Origin: an uncultured Alphaproteobacteria bacterium
GTDB lineage: Bacteria; Pseudomonadota; Alphaproteobacteria; UBA2966
DNA: 64,000 nucleotides
Assembly: GCA_958295725.1 (NCBI GenBank)
Contig: OY282368.1
Location: 2,378,001-2,442,000, forward strand
Reading direction: 5' to 3'
The position numbers and the translations under genes were made by a program. The notes under the pieces are model-generated. The model saw nothing but the letters and a program-made list of their open reading frames with translations. It did not search any database and had not been told where the DNA came from. Shown here one piece after another: positions 9,116-17,593 of the stretch (positions are counted from its first letter, which is position 1; every line of letters begins with the position of its first letter).

Positions 9116-9574
9116 GTGTCGGAAGACTTGATCGGTTACGACCGGATCGTCGAGGACGCCCTCAGGGGCGTCGTTCGCGAAGCGCTGACGCACGCCGCCG
9201 CCGACGGATTGCCTGGAGAGCACCACTTCTACGTCACCTGCCGGACCGACGCGCCCGGCGTGGTCGTCTCCCGGTCGCTCCGGCAGCGGTATCCGGAGGA
9301 GATCACGATCGTCCTCCAGCACCAGTTCTGGGATCTCGCCGTCGACCGGGAGTCCTTCTCGGTGACGCTCTCCTTCGGCGGTGGGAAGGAGCGTCTCGAG
9401 ATCCCCTTCGACGCGGTCACGGGATTCGCCGACCCCAGCGTTCGGTTCGCCTTGCGGTTCAAGCCGTCTCCGGCCGCCGATGCCGATGAGGACCGGGCGG
9501 ACGGCCCTGTTTCCATGGAAGCCGACATGGCCGCCGCGGACGTCGTCGTGCTGGACCGGTTCCGCAAGAAGTAG
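9116..9574 (+). CDS. sspB: SspB-family ClpXP adaptor
   Basis: SspB binds the ssrA tag and delivers tagged proteins to ClpXP. This is the alphaproteobacterial form of 152 residues, recognised by DALRGVVREAL, GEHHFYVTCRTDAPGV, RYPEEITIVLQHQFWDL and the FADPSVRFALRF strand, followed by an acidic flexible tail. Such tails carry the ClpX-docking segment; here the end is VVVLDRFRKK. GTG at 9116 gives the family start MSEDLIGYD; GTG at 9107 is an alternative. The gene starts about 20 bp after the tmRNA coding piece, so tag and adaptor genes are neighbours. An IS481-like element is inserted 13 bp after the stop codon. Confidence 0.92.
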   Translation: MSEDLIGYDRIVEDALRGVVREALTHAAADGLPGEHHFYVTCRTDAPGVVVSRSLRQRYPEEITIVLQHQFWDLAVDRESFSVTLSFGGGKERLEIPFDAVTGFADPSVRFALRFKPSPAADADEDRADGPVSMEADMAAADVVVLDRFRKK

Positions 9575-9587
9575 GCCCGCGATTCGC

Positions 9588-10726
9588 TGACCTCGTTCAG
9601 ACAGATGTGAGACACGGCCCTTGATGTAAGGGCGGGGGTCTCCGACGCTGTTGGTGCTGAACAAGCAGCGTGAAGGAGAACCCCCATGCAGACCTTCGGC
9701 CTGCCCCGGCAGATTACACGAGGAGCCGCCCTGGCGTCGCGCCTGTGCGGCAAGGAGCGGAGCGACGAAGCGCACAGGCGCGACGCCCTTGAGCGCTGGC
9801 GCCAAGCCCGGGCCGACGGCCTGACCGCACGAGCGGCCGCCAACGCCGTCGGCGTTCCGAGATCGACCCTCTACCGGTGGCAGAAGCTGGCGGACCGCAA
9901 CCGCCTCAAGCCGTGCTCGCGCCGCCCGCACACCCCGCGCCGGCCCACCTGGTCGGCGGCGCTGGTCGCGGCCGTCCAGGAGACACGCGCCGACTACCCC
10001 ATGTGGGGCAAGGCCAAGATCGCCGTCCTGCTCCGACGCAACGGGCACGCGGCAAGCGAGAGCACCACGGGCCGCATCCTCAAGACCCTCATGGAGCGCG
10101 GCGCCGTCACCCCGGTCCCGACCTTGCGCCGCAACGGACCGCGCGCCGCCCGGCGCCTCAGACCATACGCCAGACGCCTGCCCAGGGGCCGCAAGCCAAC
10201 AACACCCGGAGAGATCGTCCAACTCGACACCCTCACCGTCTCGCCACACACAGCCCGGCCCGCCATCAAGCAGTTCACCGCCCATGACCCCGTCACCAAA
10301 TGGACCTGCGCACAGGCCTGGAGACGCGCAACCGCACACAACGCCAAGCGCTTCCTCGACAAGCTCCAGGCCGACATGCCCTTCCCCATCGAAGCCATCC
10401 AGGTCGATGGAGGCTCCGAGTTCAAGGCCGACTTCGAGACCGAATGCCAGCGCCGCGGCATCGACCTGTTCGAACTCCCGCCCCGATCGCCCAAGCTCAA
10501 CGGACACGTCGAGCGCAACAACGGCGCATGGCGATACGAGTTCTACGCCTCATGGGACCTGCCCGACGACAACCTCGACGACATCAACCGATGGATCGAC
10601 GCCTTCGCCGACGAATTCAACACCTTCAGACCGCACCAGGCCCTTGGCGGACACACCCCCGCCCAGTACCTTCACTCACTGACAGCCAAAGAGACCCCCG
10701 TGTCTCATATGTCCTGAACCAGGACA
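9588..10726 (+). mobile_element. Intact IS481-like insertion sequence
   Basis: The 1139-bp element is bounded by imperfect inverted repeats of about 26 bp (left TGACCTCGTTCAGACAGA..., right as reverse complement TGTCCTGGTTCAGGACAT...). It is flanked by a perfect 5-bp direct repeat TTCGC (9583-9587 and 10727-10731), which is the target duplication and marks a fairly recent insertion. It carries one uninterrupted transposase gene whose stop lies inside the right repeat. Relics of the same family are at 1-157, 14363-14489, 17391-17519 and possibly 22690-22713. Confidence 0.93.
9686..10717 (+). CDS. IS481-family DDE transposase
   Basis: A 343-residue transposase with an N-terminal helix-turn-helix (GLTARAAANAVGVPRSTLYR, about residues 45-64) and an integrase-core DDE domain. 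The catalytic residues are Asp181 (VQLDT), Asp241 (IQVDGGSEF) and Glu276 (GHVERNN), with the D-34-E spacing of this group. A GAAGGAGAACCCCC ribosome site precedes the ATG. The reading frame is complete, so the copy may be active and could act in trans on the related ends at 14363 and 17519. Confidence 0.93.
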   Translation: MQTFGLPRQITRGAALASRLCGKERSDEAHRRDALERWRQARADGLTARAAANAVGVPRSTLYRWQKLADRNRLKPCSRRPHTPRRPTWSAALVAAVQETRADYPMWGKAKIAVLLRRNGHAASESTTGRILKTLMERGAVTPVPTLRRNGPRAARRLRPYARRLPRGRKPTTPGEIVQLDTLTVSPHTARPAIKQFTAHDPVTKWTCAQAWRRATAHNAKRFLDKLQADMPFPIEAIQVDGGSEFKADFETECQRRGIDLFELPPRSPKLNGHVERNNGAWRYEFYASWDLPDDNLDDINRWIDAFADEFNTFRPHQALGGHTPAQYLHSLTAKETPVSHMS

Positions 10727-10851
10727 TTCGCTTTACGCGCGCCGCCCAACCCCGCTAGTGTTTTCCGAAGGCCCGTGGAGACCCGCTGGGCCCGGCGCCC
10801 TCGCGCCATCCGGCGCGCGAGGGCGGTCCCGTGTGCAAGGACGGTGTGGAC

Positions 10852-13119
10852 ATGAGCGACACGATCCGCGTGTCAGAAGAAGAGGCGTTGCGATTTCATT
10901 CTGCCGGGAAGCCCGGAAAGATCGAGATCACGCCCACGAAACCGCTGACCACCCAACGGGATCTGACGCTCGCCTACTCGCCGGGCGTGGCCGTGCCCTG
11001 CCTCGAGATCTCGAAGAACCCGGATCACGCCTACGACTACACGGCCCGGGCCAACGTCGTCGCCGTGATCAGCAACGGCACGGCGGTGCTGGGGCTCGGC
11101 GACCTCGGGGCGCTCGCGTCCAAGCCCGTGATGGAGGGCAAGGCCGTTCTCTTCAAGCGCTTCGCGGATATCGACGGGATCGATATCGAGGTCGACACCC
11201 GCGACGTCGATGAGTTCGTCGACTGCGTGCGTTACCTCGGCCCGACGTTCGGCGGGATCAACCTCGAGGACATCAAGGCGCCCGAGTGTTTCATCATCGA
11301 GCAGCGGTTGCGCGAGTTGATGGACATCCCGATCTTCCACGACGATCAGCACGGCACCGCGATCATCGCCGTCGCCGGCCTGATCAACGCCCTCGAGCTC
11401 ACCGGACGGAGGATCGAGGACACCCGGATCGTGATCAACGGCGCCGGCGCCGGGGGCGTGGCGTGCGCCGAGCTGATCAAGACGCTGGGACTGCCCCACG
11501 ATCAGGCCATCCTCTGCGACTCCCGGGGCGTCATCCACAACGGCCGCGAGCAGGGGATGAACCAGTGGAAGTCGGCTCACGCGGTCGACACGGACGCGCG
11601 CTCCCTGGCCGACGCGGTCAAGGGAGCGGACGTGTTCTTCGGCCTCTCCGTGGCCGGCTCGATGACGCCGGAGATGGTCGCGGACATGGCCGACAATCCC
11701 ATCATCTTCGCGATGGCCAATCCGGACCCCGAGATCGCGCCGGAGCAGGTCAAGGCGATCCGGGACGATGCGATCATGGCGACGGGGCGCTCCGACTACC
11801 CCAACCAGGTCAACAACGTGCTCGGGTTTCCCTACATCTTCCGCGGCGCCCTCGACGCGCGGGCGTCGACCATCAACGACGAGATGAAGATCGCCGCCGC
11901 CTGGGCGCTCGCCGAGCTCGCGCGCGAAGACGTGCCGGACGAGGTGCTCGCCGCCTATCCGGGAGAGCGCCTGCACTACGGCCGCGACTACATCATCCCC
12001 GTGCCGTTCGATCCGCGGCTGATCTCGCGCATTCCGCCGGCCGTGGCCGGCGCCGCCATGGAGTCGGGAGTGGCGCGCCGCCCGATCGTCGACATGGAGG
12101 GCTACCGCCATCAACTTCGCGCGCGCCTCGACCCGATGATGGGCACGTTGCAGCGCATCTTCGAGCGGGTGATGGCCGAACCCAGGCGCGTCGCCTACGC
12201 CGAGGGAGAGGACGAACGGGTCATCCGCGCCGCGCTGTCGTACCGCAACTCGGGTTTCGGAACGCCGGTGCTCATCGGCCGGGAGCCGCGCATCCGCCGG
12301 GCGCTGGAGGCCATGGGAATCGACGATACCCTGTCGGGCGTCGAGATCGTCAACGCGGCGATCAATCCCCGCAACCAGGAGTACTACGACTATCTGTACG
12401 GGCGGCTACAGCGGCGCGGGGCCCTGTTCCGCGACTGCCGGCGCATGGTGAACGTGTACGGCACCGTGTTCGGCGCCTGCATGGTCGCCCTGGGCGACGC
12501 CGACGCCCTCGTCGCCGGACTCGCGCGGAGTCATGCCGAGGTTTACGAGGACATCCTGAAGGCGCTGGGGCCGAAGGAAGGCTCGCGGGTCATCGGGGTG
12601 AGCATCGTCGTGGCGCGGGGCGGCCGGACCGTCCTGATCGCCGACACGACGGTGCACGCTTCGCCACGCGCGGACGAGCTGGCCGATATCGCCCAGCAGG
12701 CCGCCGCGGTGGCGCGCGACATGGGCCACGACCCGCGCGTCGCGTTGCTGTCGTTCTCGAACTTCGGGAACCCGCCGCACGAGCGTTCCAACCGGGTGCG
12801 CGAGGCCGTGGAGGTGCTGGCCGCACGGGAGCCCGACTTCGAGTTCGACGGCGAGATGTCCGCCGACGTGGCGCTCAACAGCCAGTTGCTCGCCCATTAC
12901 CCGTTCTCGCGCCTGTCGGCGCCGGCCAACGTCCTGATCATGCCGGGACTGCACTCGGCGGATATCGCGTCGAACCTGTTGCACGAGCTCGGCGGCGGAA
13001 CGGTGATCGGCCCGCTGCTCGTGGGGTTGGCGAAACCGGCGCAGATCGTTCCGATGGGCGCCACGGTGACGGACATCGTCAACCTGTCGGCGATCGCCGC
13101 CCACGAAGGCGTGCGCTGA
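10852..13119 (+). CDS. maeB: NADP-dependent malic enzyme (malic/phosphotransacetylase fusion)
   Basis: The enzyme decarboxylates malate to pyruvate with NADP. The 755-residue product has an N-terminal malic enzyme domain (residues 1-430) with [23 protein letters not shown] and the nucleotide-binding [10 protein letters not shown]-terminal phosphotransacetylase-like domain (about 440-755) has no known catalysis and is thought to be regulatory; this is the usual MaeB layout. The ATG at 10852 gives the typical [13 protein letters not shown] start. The upstream IS ends about 125 bp before the gene, so its insertion may have altered the promoter. Confidence 0.95.
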   Translation: MSDTIRVSEEEALRFHSAGKPGKIEITPTKPLTTQRDLTLAYSPGVAVPCLEISKNPDHAYDYTARANVVAVISNGTAVLGLGDLGALASKPVMEGKAVLFKRFADIDGIDIEVDTRDVDEFVDCVRYLGPTFGGINLEDIKAPECFIIEQRLRELMDIPIFHDDQHGTAIIAVAGLINALELTGRRIEDTRIVINGAGAGGVACAELIKTLGLPHDQAILCDSRGVIHNGREQGMNQWKSAHAVDTDARSLADAVKGADVFFGLSVAGSMTPEMVADMADNPIIFAMANPDPEIAPEQVKAIRDDAIMATGRSDYPNQVNNVLGFPYIFRGALDARASTINDEMKIAAAWALAELAREDVPDEVLAAYPGERLHYGRDYIIPVPFDPRLISRIPPAVAGAAMESGVARRPIVDMEGYRHQLRARLDPMMGTLQRIFERVMAEPRRVAYAEGEDERVIRAALSYRNSGFGTPVLIGREPRIRRALEAMGIDDTLSGVEIVNAAINPRNQEYYDYLYGRLQRRGALFRDCRRMVNVYGTVFGACMVALGDADALVAGLARSHAEVYEDILKALGPKEGSRVIGVSIVVARGGRTVLIADTTVHASPRADELADIAQQAAAVARDMGHDPRVALLSFSNFGNPPHERSNRVREAVEVLAAREPDFEFDGEMSADVALNSQLLAHYPFSRLSAPANVLIMPGLHSADIASNLLHELGGGTVIGPLLVGLAKPAQIVPMGATVTDIVNLSAIAAHEGVR

Positions 13120-13161
13120 CGGGGCGACCGGCGATCCGGCGGCGACGGGCTCGTCCTCACT

Positions 13162-14283
13162 CTAATTCTTCGCAGCCGGCAGCTTGCCGGGGACGGGCAA
13201 CCCCAGCAGATCGGGATGACAACGCGCGTACTGGTAGGGATATGCCGCCTCCTGGCCGAGCGCCACGGCCGCCTCCCATGCCCAGTGCGGCTTGTAGAGC
13301 ATACCGCGTGCCAGCGCGACCATGTCGGCCTGACCGGAGCGGACGATGCTGTCTGCCTGGTGAGGGTCGGTGATCAGGCCCACCGCCATCACCGCCATGT
13401 CCGTCAGGTCACGTTTGATCTCGGCGGCGAAGCCGACCTGATAGCCGGGTCCGGCGACGACGGCGGCATCGGGCGTCGCACCCCCGCTCGACGCGACGAT
13501 GAAGTCGCAGCCCCGCTTCTCCAGTTCCCTGGCGAGGACGACGGAATCGCCGATTTCCCAACCACCTTCCGCCCAGTCGCTCGAACTGATGCGGACTCCG
13601 ATCGGTTTCTCCTTCGGCCACGCGGCGCGGATCTTCTCGAAGGTCTCCAGGAGGAACCGCATGCGATTTTCCAGGCTGCCGCCGTACTCGTCCTCACGCT
13701 TGTTGGAAAGCGGGGAGAGGAACGACTGCATCAGGTAACCGTGCGCCGCATGGATTTCGATGCAGTCGAGGTCGAGCCGCTCTGCCCGTCCGGCCGCCGC
13801 GACGAACGCGTCCTGGGTGTGCTCGATCCCCGCCTTGTCCAGCGCCCTGGGCATGACCGAACGGTTGGAAAACGGAATCGCCGACGGCGCCACGGGTTCC
13901 CAGCCCCCGTTCTCGGGCATGACCGGACCTTGTCCCCGCCACGGCGGTTCGGTCGATGCCTTGCGCCCGGCATGGGCAAGTTGGATGCCGATGGGGGAAT
14001 TGCCGTACTCCCGGACGAACATCGCGACGCGCTTCAAGGCCTGCTCGTTCTCGTCGGAATAGAGACCCAGACAGTTCGGCGAGATGCGTCCCTCGGGGAC
14101 CACGCCCGTCGCTTCCGTCAGCAGCAACCCGACGCCCGAGACCGAGAACTGGCCGAGGTGCATGAGGTGCCAGTCGCTCGCGGCGCCGTCCGTGGCACTG
14201 TATTGGCACATCGGCGCGACGACGATGCGGTTGGCCAGTTCGAGGCCGCGGAGCCTGATGGGCTTGAACAGCTGGCTGTCCAT
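13162..14283 (-). CDS. Old yellow enzyme-family NADH:flavin oxidoreductase (YqjM-like)
   Basis: An FMN-dependent ene-reductase of 373 residues. It starts with LFKPIRLRGLELANRIVVAPMCQYSA, in which the Cys-Gln-Tyr stretch is characteristic of the YqjM branch. The barrel motifs IQLAHAGRKA, IHAAHGYLMQSFLSPLSNKR, YGGSLENRMRF and VALARGMLYKP follow. Its natural substrate cannot be told from sequence. The ATG at 14283 matches the family start. The upstream region is interrupted 80 bp away by an IS-derived segment that starts at 14363, so its original promoter may be lost. Confidence 0.92.
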   Translation of the reverse strand: MDSQLFKPIRLRGLELANRIVVAPMCQYSATDGAASDWHLMHLGQFSVSGVGLLLTEATGVVPEGRISPNCLGLYSDENEQALKRVAMFVREYGNSPIGIQLAHAGRKASTEPPWRGQGPVMPENGGWEPVAPSAIPFSNRSVMPRALDKAGIEHTQDAFVAAAGRAERLDLDCIEIHAAHGYLMQSFLSPLSNKREDEYGGSLENRMRFLLETFEKIRAAWPKEKPIGVRISSSDWAEGGWEIGDSVVLARELEKRGCDFIVASSGGATPDAAVVAGPGYQVGFAAEIKRDLTDMAVMAVGLITDPHQADSIVRSGQADMVALARGMLYKPHWAWEAAVALGQEAAYPYQYARCHPDLLGLPVPGKLPAAKN

Positions 14284-14362
14284 GAAGCGGTTCCGGCGGT
14301 TCGTGGTTGGCGACGGCAGCCGGCTTACACCGCCGGCGGTCGCGCCGTCAAATGGAGCCGGA

Positions 14363-14489
14363 TGACCTCGTTCAGACAGATGTGGGACGCGCCCTTGAAA
14401 GAGGGGTGGGGGTCTCCGACGCTCTCGAGCGCCGGCGCCAGGCCACGGCCTGCCTGACCGCACGAGCGGCCGCCAATGCCGTCGTCGTC
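14363..14489 (+). mobile_element. IS481-like element relic (copy B), left end of the cassette
   Basis: This begins with the family's left terminal repeat TGACCTCGTTCAGACAGA at 14363 and then matches the intact element's leader up to CTCCGACGCT. It next skips about 137 bp, including the transposase start, and resumes with codons for the helix-turn-helix region (LTARAAANAVVVP) before similarity stops near 14489. The orientation is the same as copy C at 17391-17519. The base pattern CCGGA just before it (14358-14362) nearly matches CCGGC just after copy C (17520-17524). Confidence 0.8.
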
Positions 14490-14660
14490 CCATTTCGGTT
14501 CGGGAACGATACAGGAACAGTTGCGGGGCGAGTCAAGCGGAAAATTCCATGATAGAGAAAAAATGTTCCATATTATGACTTGACAGCCGGTCGGGAGGAT
14601 CCGTACAACCCGCACACCGTCGGGCCGCATATTCCCGGCGTGCCAACCCGGCGGGCGACG
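14490..14660 (-). promoter_or_regulatory. Orphan copy of the terminase-like gene's promoter region
   Basis: On the minus strand this stretch copies the upstream region of the gene at 49010-49861. It has an AT-rich tract (ATTTTTTCTCT and TGGAATTTTCC), then TTGACT (14531-14536), 17 bp, and TGTATC (14508-14513). The -10 box is flanked by two GTTCC repeats (14503-14507 and 14514-14518). Upstream of the AT-rich tract lies the dispersed repeat core GTACAACCCGCACACCGTCG (from about 14605). The coding region that should follow is gone and IS relic B takes its place. It would read leftwards towards the old yellow enzyme gene. Confidence 0.65.
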
Positions 14661-14664
14661 AATT

Positions 14665-14694
14665 TTGACCTTGCGGCGTCGTTCGTGGTAGGGT
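14665..14694 (+). promoter_or_regulatory. Candidate promoter of the surface lipoprotein gene
   Basis: TTGACC (14665-14670), 18 bp and TAGGGT (14689-14694) give a fair -35 box and a weak -10 box. The transcript would start near 14702, just before the 13-bp repeats. Confidence 0.4.
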
Positions 14695-14708
14695 AGGGTT
14701 GCGAACTT

Positions 14709-14786
14709 CACGGGGCCTCTTCACGGGGCCTCTTCACGGGGCCTCTTCACGGGGCCTCTTCACGGGGCCTCTTCACGGGGCCTCTT
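14709..14786 (+). repeat. Six tandem 13-bp repeats in the lipoprotein leader
   Basis: The unit CACGGGGCCTCTT is repeated six times without a single difference (14709-14786), ending 26 bp before the ATG at 14812. Perfect short tandem repeats are prone to copy-number change by slippage. As they lie between the candidate promoter and the ribosome site, a change would alter leader length and fold. Confidence 0.95.
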
Positions 14787-14811
14787 CCAGGAAGTGGGGG
14801 TCCTGTTTCCA

Positions 14812-17271
14812 ATGACGATCACGAGATTGATGACGATGTTGGCGTGCGGCGCGATGCTGGCGTTGGGCGCCTGTACCGACACCAAGAGGGTGGAGGTGGA
14901 GAAGAGGGTGGAGGTCGGCGATCCGGCGGCCCTTGAGGAGCTGAACGATCTCCGCCGCTCTCTGGCGGCGGCTCAGGCGGCACTGGGTGCGTCGACCCCC
15001 GCCGACCAACAGGCGGCGGTGGAACGGGCCAAGAAAGATCTGGAAGCCGCGCAGACCGCCCTGAAGGCGCGGCCCGAGGGCAGCCCCGGGAAGAGCGAGG
15101 CCGCCGAAGCGCTGACGGCGCTCGGCCTGGCGCTGACCGCGGTCGATGACTTGGTGGGAGCGTCCGCCTCGGGCGCGTCCGGGCCGGTGGCGCTGGCGAG
15201 TATGCACACGACCCTGGCGCGGGCGCAGACGGCGATCGACGCCGCGCAGGTGAAGCTGAAGGCGGCGGTGGCGGTGGCGCCGGCCACCGACACGGCGCTC
15301 CGCGGTCTGCTGGCGCAGGCCCAGGCCGCGCTGACCACCGCCCAGGTCTCCCTGGTGCCGAGGCTGCGCAGCGAGCTGGAGCAAGCAGAGGACGCGCTGG
15401 AGCAAGCAGAGGACGCGCTGGAGCAAGCCGAGAAAGACGCGGCGGCGCAAGCGGCGGAGCGACGGGGCGACACCACGCTGGGCGAGCAGTTCGCGCCCGA
15501 GCGGTTCGCGAGAAACATCCTGCCCGCGCGTTCGACCGGGGGCGTGACCTGGACGTCGCGCACCGTCCTCGAAGTCGCGGACGGCGCCACCACCATGGTC
15601 GGCGATCCCAATCCGAAAAAGCTCGACATCGAGCAGGACGCCGTCCCTTACGCGCGCGGCAAGACGCTGATCTCGGCGAACGCCATCGGGACGGACGAAC
15701 TCAAGCTGCGGGGCCTCACCGTGCGCGCGGAGCTGGGCAACGGACCGGACGAGACCGGCGATCTGGAGTTCCACGGCGGCATCGAGGGCGGCAGCGCGGC
15801 CGACCTCGGCGTCACCACGGGCGACACCGCTTGGCAGCGCACCGACCATAAGGTGCTGAGCTCCATCCAGCTCAACGAGGATGGCAGTGGTTTCACGATG
15901 AAGATGGGCGGCCCCGGCACCATCTTCTACGACATGGAGAGGCTCACCGCGATCGGGCCGGGCACCTTCTCGAACCAGCCCGGCAACGGTGCCTGCGCCA
16001 GCGCAGACGCGGTGCCGTGCGACGACCACACCACGTCGGACATCACGGCCGCCTTCGACAACCCGGCGAAGGATCCGGACGGCGACGCGGCCTACCACTT
16101 CAGCATGGTCGTCCCGGTGAACTCCGAGACCCCGCACGCGGACCCCCGTAGCGTCAACGTCGACGGCCCCAGCCTACTCGAGCCTTGGACCAACGCTGGA
16201 ACCGTCAGCACCGCAGCTGCCCAGTGGGTGGCCTACGCGGATGGCCGGGGTCGGCGGGCCTACATGGTGAAACCCGATTACACCGGAGTCGTGGACCTCG
16301 GCGACGACGATGCCGTCGGCGGCACCGGCGACGACGCCGACACGAGCGGTTACGCGAACCTCGCCGGCGAGGAATACACGGACCCCGCCGACGGCTCCAA
16401 ATACAAGGTCGCGTGGTTGCGCTCCACGCTCCCGGCGCCGGACGGCGCGACGCTTCTGGAGTCCAGACGCGCGTCAAGGATCGACGCCGGCCTGCCCCTC
16501 GACCAGCTCGGTGTCTATACCGTCAAGCTCTCGAACTACGCCGGCGTGGACAGCAAGGGCACGGCGGACGAGAGCGACGACACGCACCGCTACCTCCGAT
16601 ACGCGGCCTACGGCCTGTTCAACTTCCTGGATTACTCGGCGGGTACGTGGCCGCAGTTCTCCCGAATGCAGGCGTTCCACTTCGGCTACGACGCCTTCAG
16701 CGACGCGGACGGCAACAGGCCGAGGGATTTCAGCGACGACGCGGTCATGGCCAAATTCAACGGCAAGACCACGGGCTGGATCCTGCGGAACCCCGAGGGT
16801 CGCCACATTTCGCAGCTCGTCCGTCTGCGGGGCGACGTCACGCTGGAAGCCACCCTGGGCGGCGGTACCAGCGACGGCACCATCGAAGGCTCCATGAAGA
16901 ACTTCGAGTACCTGAGAAACGGCGCGTGGATCGAGTTCCCTCATGCCGTTCTCTCTCACCACTCGCAAGCGACGATGAATGGGGTGAATCTGGAGTCCGC
17001 CGACATCGGAGAGAACGGCTCCTATGCGGGCGTGGCGAAGGTGATGGCGTCGGCGAACAAACGCTTCGGGGAGGGCCGGTATGGGGGCAGTCTTTACGGC
17101 CCCCAGAGACTCGGCGAGCTCGAGACCGCCGGCTACTGGATGCTGCCGAGACATATCGGCGATCCTAGCTCGTTGGAGAGCTGCCCCACCGGCAGGGCCG
17201 GAACCAGCTGCATCACGTTCGGCTCCATCATCGGCAGCTTCGGCGCCGTGAGCGAGCCGGCGACGGAGTAG
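14812..17271 (+). CDS. Large surface lipoprotein, possibly TbpB-like C-terminal barrel
   Basis: An 819-residue protein with a lipoprotein signal peptide ending LALGAC, so Cys21 should be lipidated. Residues 35-220 are Ala/Glu/Gln-rich and should form a long coiled coil, including an exact 21-bp in-frame repeat (EQAEDAL near residues 189-202). The rest is Gly- and Asp-rich with short beta-like stretches. The end (YGGSLYGPQ..., a Cys pair in CPTGRAGTSC, then GSIIGSFGAV) resembles the C-terminal barrel of transferrin-binding-protein-like surface lipoproteins. That likeness is by eye only. GTG at 14794 is an alternative start. The gene has its own terminator and sits between two IS ends. Function unknown; surface exposure is inferred. 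Confidence 0.75.
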   Translation: MTITRLMTMLACGAMLALGACTDTKRVEVEKRVEVGDPAALEELNDLRRSLAAAQAALGASTPADQQAAVERAKKDLEAAQTALKARPEGSPGKSEAAEALTALGLALTAVDDLVGASASGASGPVALASMHTTLARAQTAIDAAQVKLKAAVAVAPATDTALRGLLAQAQAALTTAQVSLVPRLRSELEQAEDALEQAEDALEQAEKDAAAQAAERRGDTTLGEQFAPERFARNILPARSTGGVTWTSRTVLEVADGATTMVGDPNPKKLDIEQDAVPYARGKTLISANAIGTDELKLRGLTVRAELGNGPDETGDLEFHGGIEGGSAADLGVTTGDTAWQRTDHKVLSSIQLNEDGSGFTMKMGGPGTIFYDMERLTAIGPGTFSNQPGNGACASADAVPCDDHTTSDITAAFDNPAKDPDGDAAYHFSMVVPVNSETPHADPRSVNVDGPSLLEPWTNAGTVSTAAAQWVAYADGRGRRAYMVKPDYTGVVDLGDDDAVGGTGDDADTSGYANLAGEEYTDPADGSKYKVAWLRSTLPAPDGATLLESRRASRIDAGLPLDQLGVYTVKLSNYAGVDSKGTADESDDTHRYLRYAAYGLFNFLDYSAGTWPQFSRMQAFHFGYDAFSDADGNRPRDFSDDAVMAKFNGKTTGWILRNPEGRHISQLVRLRGDVTLEATLGGGTSDGTIEGSMKNFEYLRNGAWIEFPHAVLSHHSQATMNGVNLESADIGENGSYAGVAKVMASANKRFGEGRYGGSLYGPQRLGELETAGYWMLPRHIGDPSSLESCPTGRAGTSCITFGSIIGSFGAVSEPATE

Positions 17272-17290
17272 CGGCCCTACCCGCTGCCCG

Positions 17291-17327
17291 AACCCGCCGC
17301 GTCCCCCCGGGGGCGCGGCGGGTTTTT
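17291..17327 (+). terminator. Rho-independent terminator of the lipoprotein gene
   Basis: A perfect 9-bp stem CCCGCCGCG (17293-17301) / CGCGGCGGG (17314-17322) with a C/G-rich loop is followed by TTTTTCT. It starts about 20 bp after the stop codon. Confidence 0.9.
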
Positions 17328-17390
17328 CTCGCCGGCGCCTCGCGGACGTCCCGGCGTCCAGCGCGGCGCCATCCCGCGGGGAGGGGAAGG

Positions 17391-17519
17391 ATGTTCGCCC
17401 GCACGAGTCCGACACCTTCCGACCGCACCGGGCACTCGGCGGACATAACCCCCGCCGAGTACCTTGCCGGACACACGGCCGAAGAACCCCCACCGGCTCA
17501 TATGTCCTGAACCGGGACA
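17391..17519 (+). mobile_element. IS481-like element relic (copy C), right end of the cassette
   Basis: This matches the last 130 bp of the intact element. It includes codons for the transposase C terminus (FRPHRALGGHNPRRVPC-like, degraded) and the right terminal repeat CTCATATGTCCTGAACCGGG ending at 17519. It has the same orientation as relic B, so B and C look like the two ends of one element whose interior was replaced. The remaining 17328-17390 stretch shows no gene. Confidence 0.8.
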
Positions 17520-17593
17520 CCGGCTGCAACGCCGCGTGCCCTTCTGATACGATGCGATCCGTCATTGTACCCGTATCGACGTGGAGGACGCTC

